Positions 33,831-44,479 of a stretch of DNA of 64,000 nt are shown piece after piece (positions within the stretch are counted from its first letter, which is position 1; each line of letters opens with the position of its first letter). The translations under genes and the position numbers were made by a program. Origin of the DNA: Megamerina dolium (lineage: Eukaryota > Arthropoda > Insecta > Diptera > Megamerinidae); the NCBI GenBank assembly GCA_963854835.1, contig OY978525.1, positions 79,353,628 to 79,417,627 on the forward strand, written 5' to 3'. The notes under the pieces are model-generated. The model had not been told where the DNA came from, made no database searches, and worked only from the letters and a program-made list of their open reading frames with translations.

Positions 33831-34172
33831 GCTTTATACATTGCATAATATATTGCATAATAAACTATATTAAAAAGGCTATTATCTTCACAAGGTGATG
33901 ACAAATTATCATATATCGATGAGTTTTGTAAGACCCGACTATCGTAGCCTAATCCAGGATTCCCAATACATAAGCTAATTCGTTTTTTTGACCGGCAACC
34001 ACAGAAATACATGTATACTCATGCATTTATCAGACCAAAGCTACAAAGACAAAAAAATTTTTTACACAATTCCGAGGTCCGAGGTCGTTATGTTTTTGGA
34101 AATTAATAGAATATTCCAAATTAAAAGCATAATTGTATTAAATTGATCTTTTCATATAATTTATTTAAATTC
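33831..34172. other. spacer, nothing recognised
   Basis: AT-rich sequence between the Transib element and the Jockey LINE, with no gene or repeat I can support. Confidence 0.5.
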
Positions 34173-34183
34173 ACTTTTAGTTT

Positions 34184-35950
34184 TTTAGCGAAATTAACAC
34201 CTGGTGAAGCGTCAGACTACTCTTTGTGGAAATCAGCAAAAAAATCAAATCGGCCAATTCTCACTGATTCCCCCATCCGTTTGAGTGACGGTAATTGGGC
34301 TAGAAGCAACTGTGAGAAGGGTTTGGCTTTTGCAAACCACCTAAAAAGTGTGTTTACACCCAATCCACCCTCTTCACAGTCCTCATTACCAATATTAACT
34401 TCTCAACCTTGCTCAATAACGCTCAAAATTAAAAAAAAGGACATATTCAAAGCAATTTATAAAGATTTAAACCCAAAAAAATCACCTGGTCCAGATAAAA
34501 TTACCGGTAAAATGATAAAAGAGCTACCTCCGGCTTCAGTAATTCATCTGATGCACATTTTCAATGCTATCCTTCGTATTAAACACTATCCCAAATGCTG
34601 GAAAACTTCAAAAATTATTATGATAGCAAAACCAGGAAAAGACCCTACAAAAGTTGCATCGTACAGACCTATCAGCCTCCTGCCTCTACTTTCTAAAGTA
34701 TTCGAAAAGCTACTTGTCATGAATATAACTCCATTTATTAATCTCAACCAACTGATTCCACAACATCAGTTTGGATTTAGAAAACAGCACGGCACAATAG
34801 AACAAGTCCACCGCATTGTAACTCTGATAAGGAACACTTTTGAAGAAAAAAAGTATTGCTCAGCTGTCTTTCTTGATATCACTCAAGCTTTCGATAAAGT
34901 ATGGCACGATGGCCTTATTTACAAACTCAAACTATTACTGCCTGCAAATGTCTCCTCATTGCTTAGTAGCTACCTCACGAAAAGACAATTTCTCGTACAT
35001 CACAAGGATTACACAACAAATCCATTGGATATTCACGCTCAAGGAAGCGTTTTGGGTCCCTTACTGTATCTCTTATACACTTCAGATATGCCCAACAATA
35101 ACTATACATTCATATCGACCTTTGCTGATGATACGGCAATATTGTGCTCTCGCTCTAACCCCATAGAAGCTACTAAACTCCTGCAGACTCATGTCAATTC
35201 TCTCGAAATCTGGCTAGCAAAATGGCGTATAAAAGTCAATGAATCAAAGAGCGTACATGTAACCTTCACGCTAAGGCTAGATACATGTCCCCCACTTAAA
35301 ATTAATGGCCAATCAGTTCCACAATGTTCCTCAACAAAGTACTTGGGTATTCACCTCGACAGAAGGCTGACATGGAAAAATCACATAGAGGCAAAGAAAA
35401 CTCAGATCAAGCGTAAAATGAATCAGTTATGGTGGCTGTTACACAAAAGATCAAAGTTGAATCTTGAATACAAAGTGCTATTATATAAAGCAATCCTGAA
35501 ACCAATCTGGACTTATGGTATTCAGTTTTGGGGCACCGCATCTCCCTCTAATATCGAAAAATTGCAGCGAATACAATCCAAGTGTCTGCGAATTATTGTA
35601 AATGCGCCTTGGTATATGAGGAACGTTAACATCCATCGAGATTTAAATGTATCCACAATTTCTGAGGAAGTTGCAATGTCCTGCAGAAGCTACATTCAAA
35701 AATTACACAATCATCCGAATCCCCTTGCTAGGCAATTGTTGCTGAGCAAGGGGCATCGTCGATTAAAAAGAAAAGACACACTGAATATGCTGTAAAATTG
35801 CTACATCTCGCGACTCACCAAATTGTGATGGAACGTAGGGGATATCACATAGTTTTATTTAGTTTGTAAGATTTTAATACTTATTGTTAGTTTCTTGTAT
35901 AAGAAAGATTCAATAAAAAAAAATAAGCTAAAAAAAAAAAAAAAAAAAAA
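34184..35950 (+). mobile_element. 5'-truncated Jockey-type LINE with poly(A) tail
   Basis: Flanked by acttttagttt on both sides (34173-34183 and 35951-35961), an 11-bp target duplication. It ends with aataaa signals and an A run (about 35929-35950). The 5' end starts within ORF2, as expected for incomplete reverse transcription. Confidence 0.9.
34185..35795 (+). CDS. Jockey-type reverse transcriptase (partial ORF2)
   Basis: An uninterrupted frame of 536 residues, missing the endonuclease. Reverse-transcriptase landmarks in order: NPKKSPGPDKITGKMI, IAKPGKDPTKVASYRPISLL, QFGFRKQHGTIEQVH, FLDITQAFDKVWHDGL, QGSVLGPLLYLLYTSD and the catalytic TFADDTAIL near 35120. After the thumb it has SSTKYLGIHLDRRLTWKNHI and TYGIQFWGTAS. 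No RNase H follows, as in Jockey elements. The absence of any stop, the clean poly(A) and the perfect target duplication suggest a recent insertion. It has no start of its own, so it is not expected to make a working protein. Confidence 0.9.
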   Translation, partial: LAKLTPGEASDYSLWKSAKKSNRPILTDSPIRLSDGNWARSNCEKGLAFANHLKSVFTPNPPSSQSSLPILTSQPCSITLKIKKKDIFKAIYKDLNPKKSPGPDKITGKMIKELPPASVIHLMHIFNAILRIKHYPKCWKTSKIIMIAKPGKDPTKVASYRPISLLPLLSKVFEKLLVMNITPFINLNQLIPQHQFGFRKQHGTIEQVHRIVTLIRNTFEEKKYCSAVFLDITQAFDKVWHDGLIYKLKLLLPANVSSLLSSYLTKRQFLVHHKDYTTNPLDIHAQGSVLGPLLYLLYTSDMPNNNYTFISTFADDTAILCSRSNPIEATKLLQTHVNSLEIWLAKWRIKVNESKSVHVTFTLRLDTCPPLKINGQSVPQCSSTKYLGIHLDRRLTWKNHIEAKKTQIKRKMNQLWWLLHKRSKLNLEYKVLLYKAILKPIWTYGIQFWGTASPSNIEKLQRIQSKCLRIIVNAPWYMRNVNIHRDLNVSTISEEVAMSCRSYIQKLHNHPNPLARQLLLSKGHRRLKRKDTLNML

Positions 35951-35961
35951 ACTTTTAGTTT

Positions 35962-36561
35962 AAAATCGACAAAATTAAATCTTTCACAAACTCTCACATA
36001 TATTTTCACTTCTGTTTCCGTGAACTCATTTCCAATAAGAAATAGTAAAAATTTTAATGATTTCAAAAAGCTATTACGGGCGCGAACGATCCTAATATCA
36101 AACAGATTTACCCGCCAGCAATCAGCTGCAAAAATTTAACGAAGAGGAAATAAATATAAATTAAAGTAAATATGAACATATGTTTTTGTTTTGATTTATA
36201 TTGTCATAATTACACAGTAAGGAAAAACATCATTGCTAAATGGCCGAATGCATAAACATTTTTTTTTTTTTACTCTATATTACGTAATCGTTTTCAGACA
36301 AAGAGGAACATGAAAATAAAATACACATTTTATTTTTCAACAATTAAAACGACAAAAAAAAAGCTCACCAAAACAAACAACAATAAATATTAGTAAATTG
36401 TGTTGTTTAATTTGAAGCGTTGTTGATCAAGGTTAAGAAGTTAATTCTGATAGTGAGGAGGGTGTAAACAAGTGTTCTACGAAAGCCAAACTCTTCTCAC
36501 AATTGCTTATGGCTTAACTGTCGTCATTAAAATGAATAGGGATTAAGAGTCTTTTTGCCGA
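35962..36561. other. spacer, nothing recognised
   Basis: AT-rich with short A and T runs. No coding frame or repeat that I can support. Confidence 0.5.
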
Positions 36562-36740
36562 TTTTAGTTTTTTGTTACTCGCCACAAAGAACAGTCTGAC
36601 GGTTCACCAGTCATTATGTTGGCTTCCAACTCTTACGTGTTGCAATCTCTAAATGATAGCAACACGTAAGAGTTGGAAGCCAACATAATGACTGGTGAAC
36701 CGTCAGACTGTTTTTTGTGGCGAGTAGCAAAAAACTAAAA
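36562..36740. repeat. 82-bp near-perfect inverted repeat (hairpin)
   Basis: Arms 36562-36643 and 36659-36740 are reverse complements with two mismatches, separated by 15 nt. On the plus strand the right arm reads IMTGEPSDCFLWRVAKN, which resembles LTPGEASDYSLWKSAKK at the start of the nearby Jockey ORF2, so the arms probably come from a Jockey-like LINE. Confidence 0.9.
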
Positions 36741-36885
36741 GTAAAGATGGGATTTTATAGGTATTGCCATGGGTGAGAGGTCAGACGAGAGATCATAATT
36801 TCACTCTGTGGAGATATTTTCGATCAGCAAACCTTTAACGGCTCCAAAGTCTATGAGATCGTGTATCTTCCTTCTATTTGTCGGT

Positions 36886-37117
36886 CATTATGTTGAGCGA
36901 ATGGAAGAACATGCTCGAGCTAAGAGGCTGTTGTATTCGAAACCCTCTGGTGTACGTCGCAGAAGATGCAGACCTAACCTCCGGTGGAAAGACCAAGTAC
37001 TGAAGAATTTGACAGCGCTTGGCATTTTTAATTGGCGCCAACTAGCGAAAAAAAGACGGCTGCCGAAGAAAAATACATTCAGCCTAATTCGATATTTCGT
37101 TGTAATGGCCACATAAG
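36886..37117 (+). mobile_element. RTE-like LINE 3' end, copy 2
   Basis: Encodes the last roughly 70 residues (ERMEEHARAKRLLYSKPS; RWKDQVLKNLTALGIFNWRQ) and ends at ggccacataagta like the other two fragments. It is strongly 5'-truncated. Confidence 0.8.
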
Positions 37118-37620
37118 TACGGTAAGTAAATTAAATTTATTTTCTGTAAAAAAGTATATGTTATTTTGATATGTAGCTCCTGAAGTGGCAAAAATTTGTC
37201 AGAAGCTGTAAAAAAAAATCCAAAATTCTGCAGAAACTAATTCATAGATGGGTATGAGTTTGCCGCTACTCATGGCGCACCGGATAGCTGCCCCTACTAT
37301 ACACAATAAATCAACCTTTTAATGCAGCACTGGTAACTCAACACTAGGTAAAACTTAAAGAGGAAGCAAAATATTCAAATTGATATTAAGCCTTTATCAC
37401 TGATGTTTTAATGCAGTTACTTGCACAACGTACTATACATATTAGGAATGTGAATACCGGGATCGCGCGATCCCGATTTTTTTAAGTCCCGTGGTAGTTG
37501 TAATAGAAATCAGGTGAGCCTTTATTTTGTCATCGACAAGTTAATATGCAATAAAATCATATCAAGATTGTAACACAACACTTTAAATAGTTTAGTGTTT
37601 TGTTCAGATTATTTTTCAAC
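37118..37620. other. spacer with an 18-bp palindrome
   Basis: No gene. cgggatcgcgcgatcccg at 37458-37475 is a perfect palindrome and stands out in AT-rich surroundings. Confidence 0.6.
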
Positions 37621-37815
37621 AGTAATACAGAGAAGTTAAAAAAATAAAACCACTTTTGTAGATGCAGCGTCGCAGTATGCCGGTATAAATTCTTAGCGAT
37701 ACTTGTTCCAAATATAGTGCGGTTAATGGGGTTTGGGAGTAATACAGAGAAGTTAAAAAAATAAAACCACTTTTGTAGATGCAGCGTCGCTAAGTATGCC
37801 GGTATAAATTCTTAC
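37621..37815 (+). repeat. 117-bp tandem duplication (about 1.7 copies)
   Basis: agtaatacagagaagttaaa with onward sequence to ggtataaattctta starts at 37621 and again at 37738. A 3-4 bp indel (cgcagtatg/cgctaagtatg) distinguishes the copies. Confidence 0.9.
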
Positions 37816-37827
37816 GTAATACGTAAA

Positions 37828-38100
37828 AAAAATATGTGGCACTTATAAGCCATGAAGGGTTCTTTGGTCGAACTTTTCTTCCAGTACGATTGACCGTGTT
37901 AAATTTTTGACAGTATTACGAACGGCAGTATTACGAACGGCAGAACCCTTGTGCCATCACTTTTTCTAAGCTTTGTCACAGAGTTCTTTTAGAAGCTTTT
38001 CTAAGGCAAATTGCTACTGCCGGAAGAATTCCCAGTTACTTTCCGACAGGTGGTCAATGTTCGAAAGAAACGTTTTTTTTCGATATTAAAGTTGTGCTTA
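37828..38100 (-). mobile_element. tRNA-derived SINE, copy 4 (tRNA head missing)
   Basis: The complement matches the family body and the 3' end gtgccacatat plus T run, but the A- and B-box head is gone. A 15-bp stretch (tattacgaacggcag) is duplicated in tandem within it at about 37914-37943. Confidence 0.85.
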
Positions 38101-38139
38101 AGCATATATTATTATATATATTATTATTGTAATTTCATC

Positions 38140-39001
38140 TCAGAAGTGTGTATAAAATAATACGAGCTGCTGATCTACGACATAATGGCACTATCTTCAA
38201 CAAAAGTGTCATGCTGTTAGCGTATGCCGACGATATTGACATAATCGGCATGAACACGCGAGCAGTCAGTGCAGCATTCTCATAGTTGGAAAGAGAGTCG
38301 CGTCGGATGGGTATCACGGTGAACGAGGGCAAGACGAAGTATCTAGTGTCAACAAACAAAGAGTCCCGGCGTCTTGGACAGCACGTCACTGTTGACAACT
38401 ACGCTTGTGAAGTAGTAAAGGACTTTGTCTATCTTGGAACCAGCATTAACAGCAGTAATGACGTCAGCTTGGAGATCATGCGTAGGATAACTCTTGCTAA
38501 CAGGTGTTACTTTGGGCTGAGTAAGCAATTGAGAAGCCGAGCCCTCTTTCGAAGAACGAAAACTACACTCTACAAGTCTCTCATCATGGATGTCCTAACA
38601 TATGGCGCTGAATCCTGGACAGTTTCCACCTCCGATGAGCGAATGCTTGGAGTTTTCGAGAGAAAAGTCCTACGCAAGATCTTTGGACCTATTTGCGTTG
38701 GTGACGAGTACCGAATAAGGTACAACCATGAGCTGTACGAGCTGTATGCCGATATTGACATAGTAAAGCTCATCAAAATCCAGCGGCTGCGCTGGCTAGG
38801 TCATGTCGAGCGAATGGAAGAACACGCTCCAGCTAAGAAGGTGTTATATTCGGAACCCGCTGGAGGACGACGCAGAAGAGGAACACCAAACCTCCGGTGG
38901 AAAGACCAAGTACTGGAGAACCTGACGGCGCTTGGAATTTCTAACTGGCGCCAGCTAGCGAAGAACAGAGATGGCTGGCGAAGCATGTTATTTTCGGCCT
39001 A
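38140..39001 (+). pseudogene. RTE-like reverse-transcriptase C-terminal half
   Basis: Begins with IIRAADLRHNGTIFNKS and the catalytic VMLLAYADDIDIIG (about 38205-38245). One stop near 38283 separates it from an open frame of 238 residues that starts at 38286: RESRRMGITVNEGKTKYL, FVYLGTSINSSNDVSLEI, LYKSLIMDVLTYGAESW, GVFERKVLRKIFGPIC and QRLRWLGHVERMEEHAP. This tail is typical of RTE-type LINE proteins and of their many genomic relics. Endonuclease and RT fingers are absent. Confidence 0.85.
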
Positions 39002-39030
39002 AATAGATATTCGGTTGTTATGGCCACATA
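38140..39030 (+). mobile_element. RTE-like LINE 3' half, copy 3
   Basis: The longest of three copies. It ends at ttatggccacataag followed by aagaagaa, a simple-repeat tail. The coding part is given separately. Confidence 0.85.
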
Positions 39031-40157
39031 AGAAGAAGAATATTAAATATTTGTGATTTATTTATGAATTACATTTTAATATCTTTTTGTTAATTGTGTT
39101 TCTGTTTCAGCGGGGAGCGAGCGGGAATGCCGGTGGGCTTGCTGCGATGTGGTGCACTTGCCCACAAGTCCTGTTGGCGGCAGAGGTGTTGATGACGGTG
39201 ACTGTGGCCGTTGTGGTAGGCAATAACAAAACACTTCTTTTTCACCTTTGGTATTACACTTTATTAAAATTAAATATATAAAATTATATGCGGAGGGGAA
39301 AAGGGTCGCGCACTGCTCAGGGAATTAGTTTTCGTTTTGTTTATTTTCAATTTTTTATAATTTAATGTTTTGTTTAAAAAGATCGCGCACTGCTTTCATA
39401 CGGAGTTGATCAAGAACAATAAAAATTTATAAAAATAGAAAGTGTAGAGTAAGAGTAAAAGAAAAGAGAGTATGGGAGTGAGAGATAGAGAGAATTAGAA
39501 ATTGCGGAACGAATAAAATTATATTAAGGTTGCTAAGCCTTGGAAACTTTATACGGGCAGTGCGCGACACACGTCTTCTGGCGTAGACAGTTACTAAAAG
39601 TAACTTATGCTTTTTAAGCAAGAAACTACAAATTATATTAGTTGGATATACATATGTAATCTTTTACTTTTTATCAAATATATGTAGATTTGTTTGTACG
39701 TTTTTGTTTTTGCCCGACGTTTAGCTTAATTTTTAAGCATTCTCAGGGGCGTCTAAGTTATTTAAATAAAAACAAGAACAAAAAACATTCGTCTTAGTTT
39801 TTATACGAAATACATACAAATTCTGTACAAACATACAAATGAACAATTAAACGTTTTAACATTGCACTTACATTTTTAATATTTGTTGTGAGAAACAACT
39901 TTTAAATAATAAATAAATATATAAAAATAATTGAATCTTAAAAACTACATCACAGCTTGTGGTTTCTAACACCGTCAAATTTTAATGTTGTTTCCGTCGT
40001 CAATTTAGACATGTAGCATATGTACCACTTATTTCGTCTGTGACCTCTTTTTTATTCATTGCCTTGCTATCTAGTGTGTATCTAGTTCCTCCTTTATTTT
40101 CTTTGTCTAATATTTTTACGTTACTGAAGTTTGCCATATGTCCGTTTGGTACCATAT
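39031..40157. other. spacer without a supportable gene
   Basis: Holds a polypyrimidine-AG stretch (about 39094-39109) followed by GC-rich sequence, and three copies of tcgcgcactgc (39306-39316, 39383-39393, and inverted at 39557-39567). Neither leads to a gene I recognise. A purine-rich run lies at about 39430-39510. Confidence 0.5.
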
Positions 40158-40497
40158 TATTACGTTTTAATTCTATTTGAACCAACCAGGTTCGATCACT
40201 GGACTCTGTTAATAATAATTGCAACACTTATTTTGTACAACGATATACAGCAATAATTTATTTAATCCTCTCTATTTACAATAACACTTTAATGTACTTG
40301 GAACTTTTGCCTCTGATACTGTACCAATGTTTACGCAATCACTTTCGGGATTCAATTGATTGATTTTTTCAACAACTGGCACTATTTATACTCTGTGCCA
40401 ACATTCCAGAATCTTTTTATATTTTTTTTGCTGACGTTCGTTTCGAATAGTGTCATTCACAATAGTGAGGAGTAACTAACCATCGATAGTCGTTACA
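40158..40497 (-). mobile_element. solo LTR related to gypsy C
   Basis: 340 bp flanked by ATAT on both sides (40154-40157 and 40498-40501). Many blocks match the gypsy C LTR (ggttcgatcactgga, ctctgttaataataa, atgtactnggaacttttgcc, the cgttaca tip) but it is clearly diverged and shorter, so it is a related family or an old member. Confidence 0.85.
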
Positions 40498-40558
40498 ATA
40501 TGTGTTCAGCCGTTCGTACTTTTAAAGTTCGTATTGTTGTTCCTATATATATTAGATT

Positions 40559-40918
40559 GCAAGACTCTCTCGTTTGATTGATTTATATTTCATATTCAAC
40601 GTTGTTTTGTTGTTGTTTGTCTATCGGTGTTTTATATCATTTTCGTCTAACCAAATGTTTTTTAGCTTTTCTTTACGTTGAAAGGAGTTTTTAATATTGT
40701 AGTTCTTTGATGTTGTTTTTTATTAAATTCTCTCAAGCAAGATTCTCTCTCGTTGCTATTGCATTGTATTTCATATTCAAAGTTGTTTTGTTGTTGTTTG
40801 TCTTTCGGTGCAAAATATCATCTTCGTCTAAACAAATGTTTTTTAGCTATTCTTTACGTTGAAATGACTTCTTAATATTCTAGTTCTTTTATGTTGTTTT
40901 TTTTTTTAATTTTGCAAT
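40559..40918. repeat. about 181-bp tandem duplication
   Basis: The segment from ctctctcgtt through catattcaa.gttgttttgt to aatattntagttctttnatg occurs twice with a period of about 181 bp and moderate divergence. No coding function is apparent. Confidence 0.8.
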
Positions 40919-40919
40919 A

Positions 40920-41900
40920 TTATTTGACAGTCTGTACCAAGGTACTGTTATTAATGATGAGATTGGACGTAAAGGCAGTTCACGTTTATGGATTTTCGGT
41001 AGTCCATATAACCTCGGTGCTGATGCTGCTGCTCATATCAAATAATATTTTTCTTGTGTGCTAATGATATTAGCCGCATTCTTTTGTAACCGAGTTGCAA
41101 AAGAACACCAACTCGAATTTAATTTCCCTTTTACTTGAATATAATTTCCCTTTAGATACTTAGCAACGCTGGTGGTATATATGGTTGTTCGTGAAATTTA
41201 TAAACGAAATAAAAAGAAAAAAGAAACAATTCTGCGGAATCTGTGGTAAATATATTCGTTTATTTAAAATAAATTTTTATTTGCACTTGCTTTATTTGTT
41301 TATATTTACAATAATTTGACGTGTTGTTGAAATTTCCCAAGCACATACCAGTAGTCTATTCACAATAGTGCTGTTTTTTACTTTCCAACACTATAACTCA
41401 GGTCTATTAAAATATATGCAACTTCAATTGAACTCGGTTAAAATAGACGATATCGCTTATTTTTGTTGTTGCTTTGCATGCAGTTCGGCAAATAAGTCAG
41501 TGTTCTTTTGAAACTCGCGTGCAAAAGAATGCGGCTATTGAAATTATGTAGATCTGATACAATGTGTGGTTTTTCTTCTGTAGTTTGCTTTTTGGGTCTG
41601 TTCTTATTCTTTGTAGTCTTTTTGGTAAATGACCAGTATTTTGTTGCCTTTATCTGAATCCGTGATGATTATTTAATTCTTGTAACGATTTAGAAACGTT
41701 TTCGTTTTGTCGACTGTTTCCAAAATATATTTTTCTGTATTTGTATGTGTTATTCTCCTCTTATACTGTATTATTGTTTTTCTTATAGTTTTCTTAATTT
41801 TCTGGTTATCTATTGTTTGTATAAATTGTTCCATGTTGCTATTATGTGTACTGGTGTGAAACAAACTTCTTCTTTATTTGCAATTCGTTACCGAATAAAA
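40920..41900 (-). mobile_element. Penelope-like element fragment
   Basis: On the minus strand 41040-40930 reads RLYGLPKIHKRELPLRPISS, the signature of Penelope-like reverse transcriptases. Upstream on that strand (41860-41560) are [20 protein letters not shown] and then an ADKGNK-type block in broken form. A MITE splits the two parts. Stops and register changes abound; the catalytic half and the GIY-YIG endonuclease are not recognised. Confidence 0.7.
41072..41536. mobile_element. 465-bp MITE, copy 2
   Basis: Starts agccgcattcttttgtaacc and ends with the inverted counterpart; 33 of the first 37 bases match between the ends. The 3-bp flank att is duplicated (41069-41071 and 41537-41539). Opposite in orientation to the copies in element A and at an independent site, inside a Penelope-like fragment. 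Confidence 0.9.
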
Positions 41901-41917
41901 CCGATCTTGCACAATAA

Positions 41918-42079
<162 letters not shown>

Positions 42080-42159
42080 TAAATGTTTAACAATAACAAT
42101 TAAAACAAAAGAATCTTATAAATTTTTAACAATATTTGAAAAAAATATCTCGGTTTCTA

Positions 42160-42640
42160 GCCAACTCTAAAATGGGGTCCACATTTTACTCTCCAATCCA
42201 CTGCCCTATATTTCTCAGCCATGACATGCCTCTTTTTCCTTCGATCTTTCCCTGAAGTATACGTTGTAAAATATGATAATTACGGAGAATATAACCAGGT
42301 ATGCTGTTTTCCTTCGCTTGACGCATTTTAGAAGCTCTCTGTCGCCGTTAATTCCATGAAATTTTTAACATTCTTCTAAATGTCCACATCTCGAATGCTT
42401 CTATGCGGTTCATGTCAGAAATTTTCATCGACCATTCCATACAACAGGACTGACAGCGCGACACATTTACAAAACGTATCTTTAACTGTAAGTTAAAATC
42501 GAGATTGCTTGAACTTTCTTGTATTTGTGGAAAAATCTGCTCTAACCATTTCTATTCGGCATTTAATTTCCATTGAATCGTCACAGGTATTTGTTTTGTT
42601 GATATTGATTTTTAAGCCATATCTGACTTTGTTTCGTACC
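42160..42640 (-). mobile_element. degenerate LINE reverse-transcriptase C-terminus
   Basis: The minus strand gives broken pieces resembling the usual C-terminal pattern of a LINE (HSRCGHLEEC, LLKCVKRRKTAYLV, DRRKKRHVMAEKYRAV for an AFEMW..RRML / LKR..KR..YLGHI / GK..GKR pattern). It may be the end of the LINE whose endonuclease lies at 44480-45116 and 50845-50985. Register changes are frequent. Confidence 0.5.
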
Positions 42641-44479
42641 TAGATGAAGGAAAAGGGACACGAAGGTGTAGACGCCCCTCTGCCTCTAGCCGCCCATCCT
42701 GCAAAATGACCTGGTGGATTTCTTTCATTTAGCTCACTTTTTGCCTTAACATCGTGTGCTACTGATCAAAATGCAAAATTACATAATTTCTACGTTCTTA
42801 AGGCGAGTATCTTAAGTTCTACATATCTGTATTACAAGTAGTATAGTTAAATATATATATGTATAAATGTAAGTTTCTTATATTCTACATACCGGTATTA
42901 CAAGTCGTATAGTTAAATATATATATAGGTATAAAGGCAGAGAAATTTTAGGTAATTCGGATCTAATATGAGTAAGCTAGGTAAGCCCATATAAAAGTAT
43001 AGATACAGATTTACCTGCGACGTCCGTCGGCAATATTTGCTCACGTCTCGTTATTTTCGAGTTGGTTCGTTTCTTATGTTTCTTTTCTTCTCAATTAAAA
43101 TTCTTTCTTTACGTTATTTGTGACTCATGTCTAGTCTTTCACTATTCTAGTTTTCTATTCTCGATTTTAGTACTATGATTTTTCTCTTTTTGATTATAAT
43201 TTTTTCCTATCATTGATTTTAGCACATTTAGTTTTTCGGTCACTGCTGGTTTCTTTCTTTTTAGATATCGTTTCTTCGATTCTAATTTTTTCCTATCATT
43301 GATTTTAACACATTTAGATTTTCTGTCACTTTTGGTTTTTTTTTCTTTTCAGGTATCGTTTCTTTCAATTCTAGTTTTTCATTATTTTACGCCTTTTAGT
43401 GCAAAAAAAAAACACCCACGTGTCTTGGGCGCTAACGCTTCGACCGGTATTTTCACGGCTTTTAGATTGACCTATGCTTGGTGTTGTCGGTTACGCTTCG
43501 ACTGGATTGCGTGAGTCGGATTTACCCTTTTATGGGTTGCGTCATGGGTGGTATCTCGGCCGATGTCTCAACGTATGGTAGCTCATATGCGCATGTGATT
43601 AAGGGTACCTCTGCTGGAGCGACCATACAAATACCTCATTTAGACATCGATGTCGTTGCTACCCGTGACGGTCAGGTTTAAACTTGTTGCCCAGAATTCT
43701 ACGTGTCTTCCCATACGCGCGTTTACGCAATCACGCAACCACGCCGGGTTTTGTGGCCCTGATGGACTGTGTCTGATACCAGATTCCCAATGTAAAACGA
43801 CGCTATAGCAAAGAATGTGATTAGAGGATATCACACGTACATATAGCTCTTTATCGCTGTTCACACCACGTCCAGTATCTCCGCCAACACCACCACCACC
43901 CTTGCGTGTAATCACTCTTTTCTTGTTCAGACTTATCCTTATTATTCGGTAGGTCTTTGAACTCCAGACTTAAGCATACGTCTACCCGCTTCGACATGTT
44001 GCACCAAATAGGAAAGACCTCTCTATATCGGATCTATGCCATTGAATATTATTGGAGTGAAATTTGTCTCCGTATTAGAAGTCTATTTGAGTGAATGGAA
44101 TTTTTATTCAATGAAACGGTAGCATTTTTAACAGCAGGGAAACAGTCAATAACTTTATGCCAACAAAAAAAAATGCACTGTACTCTTATAAAAAAAAGAA
44201 AACCTGGACGATGCATTTTGTATGATTTATCCGCGTGCACAATTGGTGTTAATCTATGTACTGTTGATGTTCGTTATCATCCAGTGCTGCAATAAGTGAC
44301 ACTCAGACACGTATTTGAAGTATGGAACAACCTTGCGATACAATTCCTAGTAATGCTTTGCAATATAACCGAGGCCCGCACACGAGATTAATTAGTGTTT
44401 TTAACTTGTTTTTGTTACATTGAGTTTTTCTAGATCTGGTTTAGTTTTATTGATTCTTTTTTTCGGTATTGCAGTGAGC
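42641..44479. other. spacer with an 85-bp tandem repeat
   Basis: A T-rich 85-bp unit (tttttcctatcattgatttt... to ...tatcgtttcttncga) occurs about twice at 43201-43385. An earlier near-duplicate tatattctacatnncngtattacaagt appears at about 42815 and 42878. A short plus-strand frame at 43478-43681 codes 67 residues that I do not recognise. No supportable gene. Confidence 0.5.

Noticed and set aside
39094..39230. A 3' splice site followed by a GC-rich exon
   Set aside because: The polypyrimidine-AG is good, but the following sequence has no recognisable protein and no matching donor; GC content alone is not enough.
43478..43915. Small genes on both strands in the GC-richer stretch after the 85-bp repeats
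   Set aside because: No conserved motif, plausible signal or family resemblance; the frames overlap each other on opposite strands.
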